From Herpetosiphonaceae bacterium (GTDB taxonomy: Bacteria; Chloroflexota; Chloroflexia; Chloroflexales; Kallotenuaceae), in NCBI GenBank assembly GCA_030147335.1, contig JASKZZ010000018.1, positions 1 through 6,039 on the forward strand: 6,039 nt of DNA, written 5' to 3'. The notes under the pieces are model-generated. The model was not told where the DNA came from. It worked only from the letters and a program-made list of their open reading frames with translations, and searched no databases. Position numbers and translations under genes: made by a program. Positions 3,715-6,039 of this stretch are shown piece after piece; the first letter of the stretch is position 1; the number at the start of each line of letters is the position of its first letter.

Positions 3715-5892
3715 ATGAAGGCTGTCCGCTTCGTACCTGTTCTACTCATGGCTATGCTTGGTACATCATTCATCAGACCGGCAACCGCACAAGTTGCTAG
3801 CGGCGATGGTTTCGCCAGTGATGCGTTTCGTCGCCAGTGGACCCGTACCGACCATCCGGTGGCCAGTGGAACCGAGAGTCGTTCGTGGGTTTGGGGAGCC
3901 AGCGCTGCCAATCGTCGCTATGAACGCTACGCCGAATCACCGGGAGGTAACCGGCTCGTGCAATACTTCGACAAGGCCCGCATGGAAATCACCAATCCAA
4001 GCGGCGACCCGAACGCGAAGTGGTTTGTGACCAATGGATTGCTGGTTGTTGAGATGATTAGCGGACAAATGCAGGTTGGCGCGAACACCTTTGAGGCAAC
4101 AGGTAGTCCTGATATTCCAGTCGCAGGCGACTCCGTTGGTAGCCCGTCCGCGCCGACGTATCGCCAGCTAGCGTCAGTGGCGACAATCAATGGAATGAAT
4201 CGAGCAGCATCACGCGTTGGACAGCGAGTAAGCGCCGTATTCGATGTAGGCAATATTCTTAATAATCCTCAGCTCGCAGCTCCCGAAACGACGATTGTTC
4301 GCTTTGAGGCGGCGACTGGCCATAATATCCCGCGTGTTTTTCACGAATTTATGACTTCAACCGGCATAGTAGAAGAGCGCGGACGGAATGTACGCGGCCC
4401 AATCGTTGATCCACTTTTTGCATTCGGTTACCCGATCACTGAGCCGTACTGGGCACCTGTCAGCGTTGGTGGACAAACCAGAGATGTCATGTTTCAAGCG
4501 TTTGAGCGGCGTGTACTGACCTACACGCCGTCCAATCCGGCAGGTTTTCGGGTCGAAATGGGTAACGTCGGCCAGCATTATTACACCTGGCGCTACGGAA
4601 CGGCGTTGACCTATCCTGAGCGACACTTTGGCCCTGGCGTCAGGACATCTGAAACAACGATCACGCTGCCGACGTATGACATCCAGGCGGCGCTCGTGCC
4701 TACGGCTCCCGGCGATCCAATCTATCCGTATCCACGGCTTGATCGCGGCAAAGTCGGGCAGATCCAGCCGCAAACGTATCGAGCCGTCGTAGTCGAGAAC
4801 CGATTTATCGAGCTTACGTTCTTGCCCGAGCTTGGCGGACGATTGTACAAAGCAATTGACAAAACAACGCGGCAAAACATTTTTTATCAAAATCCGGTTG
4901 TAAAACCTAGCCCATTTGGGCAGCGCGGCTGGTGGCTTGGCGTTGGCGGTTTAGAATGGGCCGCGCCAACGGAAGAGCATGGGTATCTTGAAAACGTACC
5001 GTGGGACATGACGATCAAGCAAGAAGGCTACACCACAACGGCAAACATGACGACCATTGAGCGACAAACCGGTTTGGCTGTTATGGGCAACGTTACGCTG
5101 CGACCCGATGAAACACGTTTTGTGGCCAAGATGAGCGTGTCAAACCCCACCGGTACGGCACACCCACTACAGATGTGGACCAATGCCACGTTGAGTCCGG
5201 GTGGCGGCAATCATATTGGGAATGGCTTACATTTTGTCGCGCCGACAAGCAATATGACCGTTCATGCCACTCAGGATAGCGGCTTACCAGGGCCGCGCGG
5301 CACGATCAACTGGCCAGAGCATAACGGACGGGATTTGAGCCGTTCCGCCAACTGGAATGGCTATCTTGGTGTCTTCACACCGCCATCGATTCGCTACCTC
5401 GGCGCTTACGATACAGAGCTTGACGCGGGCGCGGTGGTTATCCATGGCCAGGGAGCAATCGGCGGCAAGCTGTTTGGCTTCAGCCGCAACTTCGACAAGC
5501 AACTCTACACCGATGGACCAAGCGAATATGTTGAGCTATGGAGTGGAGCACAGCCGTCATTCTGGGATAATCCGTCAATTGCGCTGGGCGAGACGCGTGC
5601 AATTGAAACAACATGGCAGCCATTGTGGGGCATTGGCGACCTGCTCACTGCAACGGAGGACGGCGCAGTTGGGTCGATGACGCGGCGTGATGGCGGACGA
5701 ACGATCTCGATCCAGCCGAGCCGCTTCCTTGGAACCGCGCCGGTCGTGATCCGCCGCAATGGCCAGGACATTTTCCGCAGCGCGCCGATGGAATTGCGCC
5801 CTGACCAGCCGCTTTCGATTGAGCTGCCCGCAAGCGCTTCGGGTGTGACATTGCAGCTGGAAGCCGCAACCATCAAGGTGGACTTGCCATAG
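3715..5892 (+). CDS. Secreted protein: Chloroflexia-type N-terminal module plus DUF5107 domain
   Basis: The 725-residue protein starts with a signal peptide (basic MKAVR, hydrophobic core, then ATA-Q; cleavage likely after residue 25), so it is exported. Residues about 33-295 form a module I associate with secreted Chloroflexota proteins: HPVASGTESRSWVWG, YAESPGGNRLVQYFDKARME, WFVTNGLLVVEMISG, then ERRVLTYTP (264-272) and YYTWRYG (289-295). Residues about 315-600 match DUF5107, a galactose-mutarotase-like fold: TYRAVVVENRFIELTFLPEL, GGRLYKAIDK (from 374), a GGLEW motif (411-415) and HGY (422-424). A beta-rich tail follows (about 640-725). Relatives occur in carbohydrate-related proteins, so binding or processing of extracellular glycans is plausible but unproven. 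There is no cell-wall or membrane anchor. The ATG at 3715 has no good ribosome site but is fixed by the signal peptide. It is divergent from the repeat-protein gene. Confidence 0.9.
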   Translation: MKAVRFVPVLLMAMLGTSFIRPATAQVASGDGFASDAFRRQWTRTDHPVASGTESRSWVWGASAANRRYERYAESPGGNRLVQYFDKARMEITNPSGDPNAKWFVTNGLLVVEMISGQMQVGANTFEATGSPDIPVAGDSVGSPSAPTYRQLASVATINGMNRAASRVGQRVSAVFDVGNILNNPQLAAPETTIVRFEAATGHNIPRVFHEFMTSTGIVEERGRNVRGPIVDPLFAFGYPITEPYWAPVSVGGQTRDVMFQAFERRVLTYTPSNPAGFRVEMGNVGQHYYTWRYGTALTYPERHFGPGVRTSETTITLPTYDIQAALVPTAPGDPIYPYPRLDRGKVGQIQPQTYRAVVVENRFIELTFLPELGGRLYKAIDKTTRQNIFYQNPVVKPSPFGQRGWWLGVGGLEWAAPTEEHGYLENVPWDMTIKQEGYTTTANMTTIERQTGLAVMGNVTLRPDETRFVAKMSVSNPTGTAHPLQMWTNATLSPGGGNHIGNGLHFVAPTSNMTVHATQDSGLPGPRGTINWPEHNGRDLSRSANWNGYLGVFTPPSIRYLGAYDTELDAGAVVIHGQGAIGGKLFGFSRNFDKQLYTDGPSEYVELWSGAQPSFWDNPSIALGETRAIETTWQPLWGIGDLLTATEDGAVGSMTRRDGGRTISIQPSRFLGTAPVVIRRNGQDIFRSAPMELRPDQPLSIELPASASGVTLQLEAATIKVDLP

Positions 5893-5928
5893 CACGAGTG
5901 ATCAAGCGATACGATGAGATTGTAAATC

Positions 5929-5965
5929 TGAGCGGAAGCAGCAACTACATAGCTGCTTCCGCTCA
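5929..5965. terminator. Strong hairpin after the DUF5107 gene, likely terminator
   Basis: A perfect 14-bp stem (5929-5942 with 5952-5965) closes a 9-nt loop 36 nt after the stop codon. The T-run downstream is short and displaced (TTTT at 5970-5973), so termination may be partial, or the hairpin may mainly protect the 3' end of the mRNA. The reverse strand has an AT-rich flank without a T-run. The remaining 5974-6039 shows nothing recognisable. Confidence 0.6.
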
Positions 5966-6039
5966 ATGCTTTTAAGCCACAAAGCCGACGGTTTTAACTG
6001 CTACAGAAATAGGGCTAACGTCCTATCGTACCCTCTTGA

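Noticed and set aside
4357..4890. Minus-strand 177-codon frame within the DUF5107 gene
   Set aside because: It is antisense to a clearly coding frame and shows no recognisable motif or ribosome site. The same applies to minus 5505-5966.

Overview
The window most likely comes from a member of the Chloroflexota (class Chloroflexia or a close relative). The main support is the large secreted protein at 3715-5892. Its N-terminal half carries a block ending in phrases such as ERRVLTYTPSNPAGFRVEMG and HYYTWRYG, which I associate with extracellular proteins of Chloroflexia. Base composition is moderate and fits a mid-GC genome. The genus cannot be fixed from the sequence. No rRNA, tRNA, insertion sequence, integrase, CRISPR array or phage gene is visible.

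Layout. (1) Positions 1-1453, minus strand: two overlapping membrane-protein genes. The first is a DUF2157 family protein (1453 to 473). Its stop codon overlaps the start of a DUF4401-type protein (476 to beyond the left edge, so partial). (2) Positions 1454-1790: a non-coding divergent spacer of about 337 bp with a dyad symmetry. (3) 1791-2750, plus strand: an EamA/DMT family transporter. (4) 2906-3127, plus strand: a small acidic 73-residue protein of unknown function, followed by a clear intrinsic terminator at 3202-3232. (5) 3522 to 3208, minus strand: a 104-residue repeat protein built of nine nonapeptides (consensus GSxGSILSI), with a serine at every third residue and a very basic tail. 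(6) 3523-3714: a short divergent control region in which both proposed -10 regions sit in similar sequence, arranged head-away from each other. (7) 3715-5892, plus strand: a secreted 725-residue protein with a signal peptide, a Chloroflexia-type N-terminal module and a DUF5107 (mutarotase-like) module. A strong hairpin follows it at 5929-5965.

How the genes relate. The DUF2157/DUF4401 pair is a translationally coupled membrane operon. The transporter and the small acidic gene run in the same direction with no terminator seen between them, so they may share the terminator after the small gene. The repeat protein and the DUF5107 protein are divergently transcribed from one roughly 190 bp region and could be co-regulated. 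I see no convincing multi-gene defence, biosynthetic or mobile system. The most unusual items are the period-3/period-9 serine repeat protein, its shared divergent promoter region, and the secreted DUF5107 fusion.
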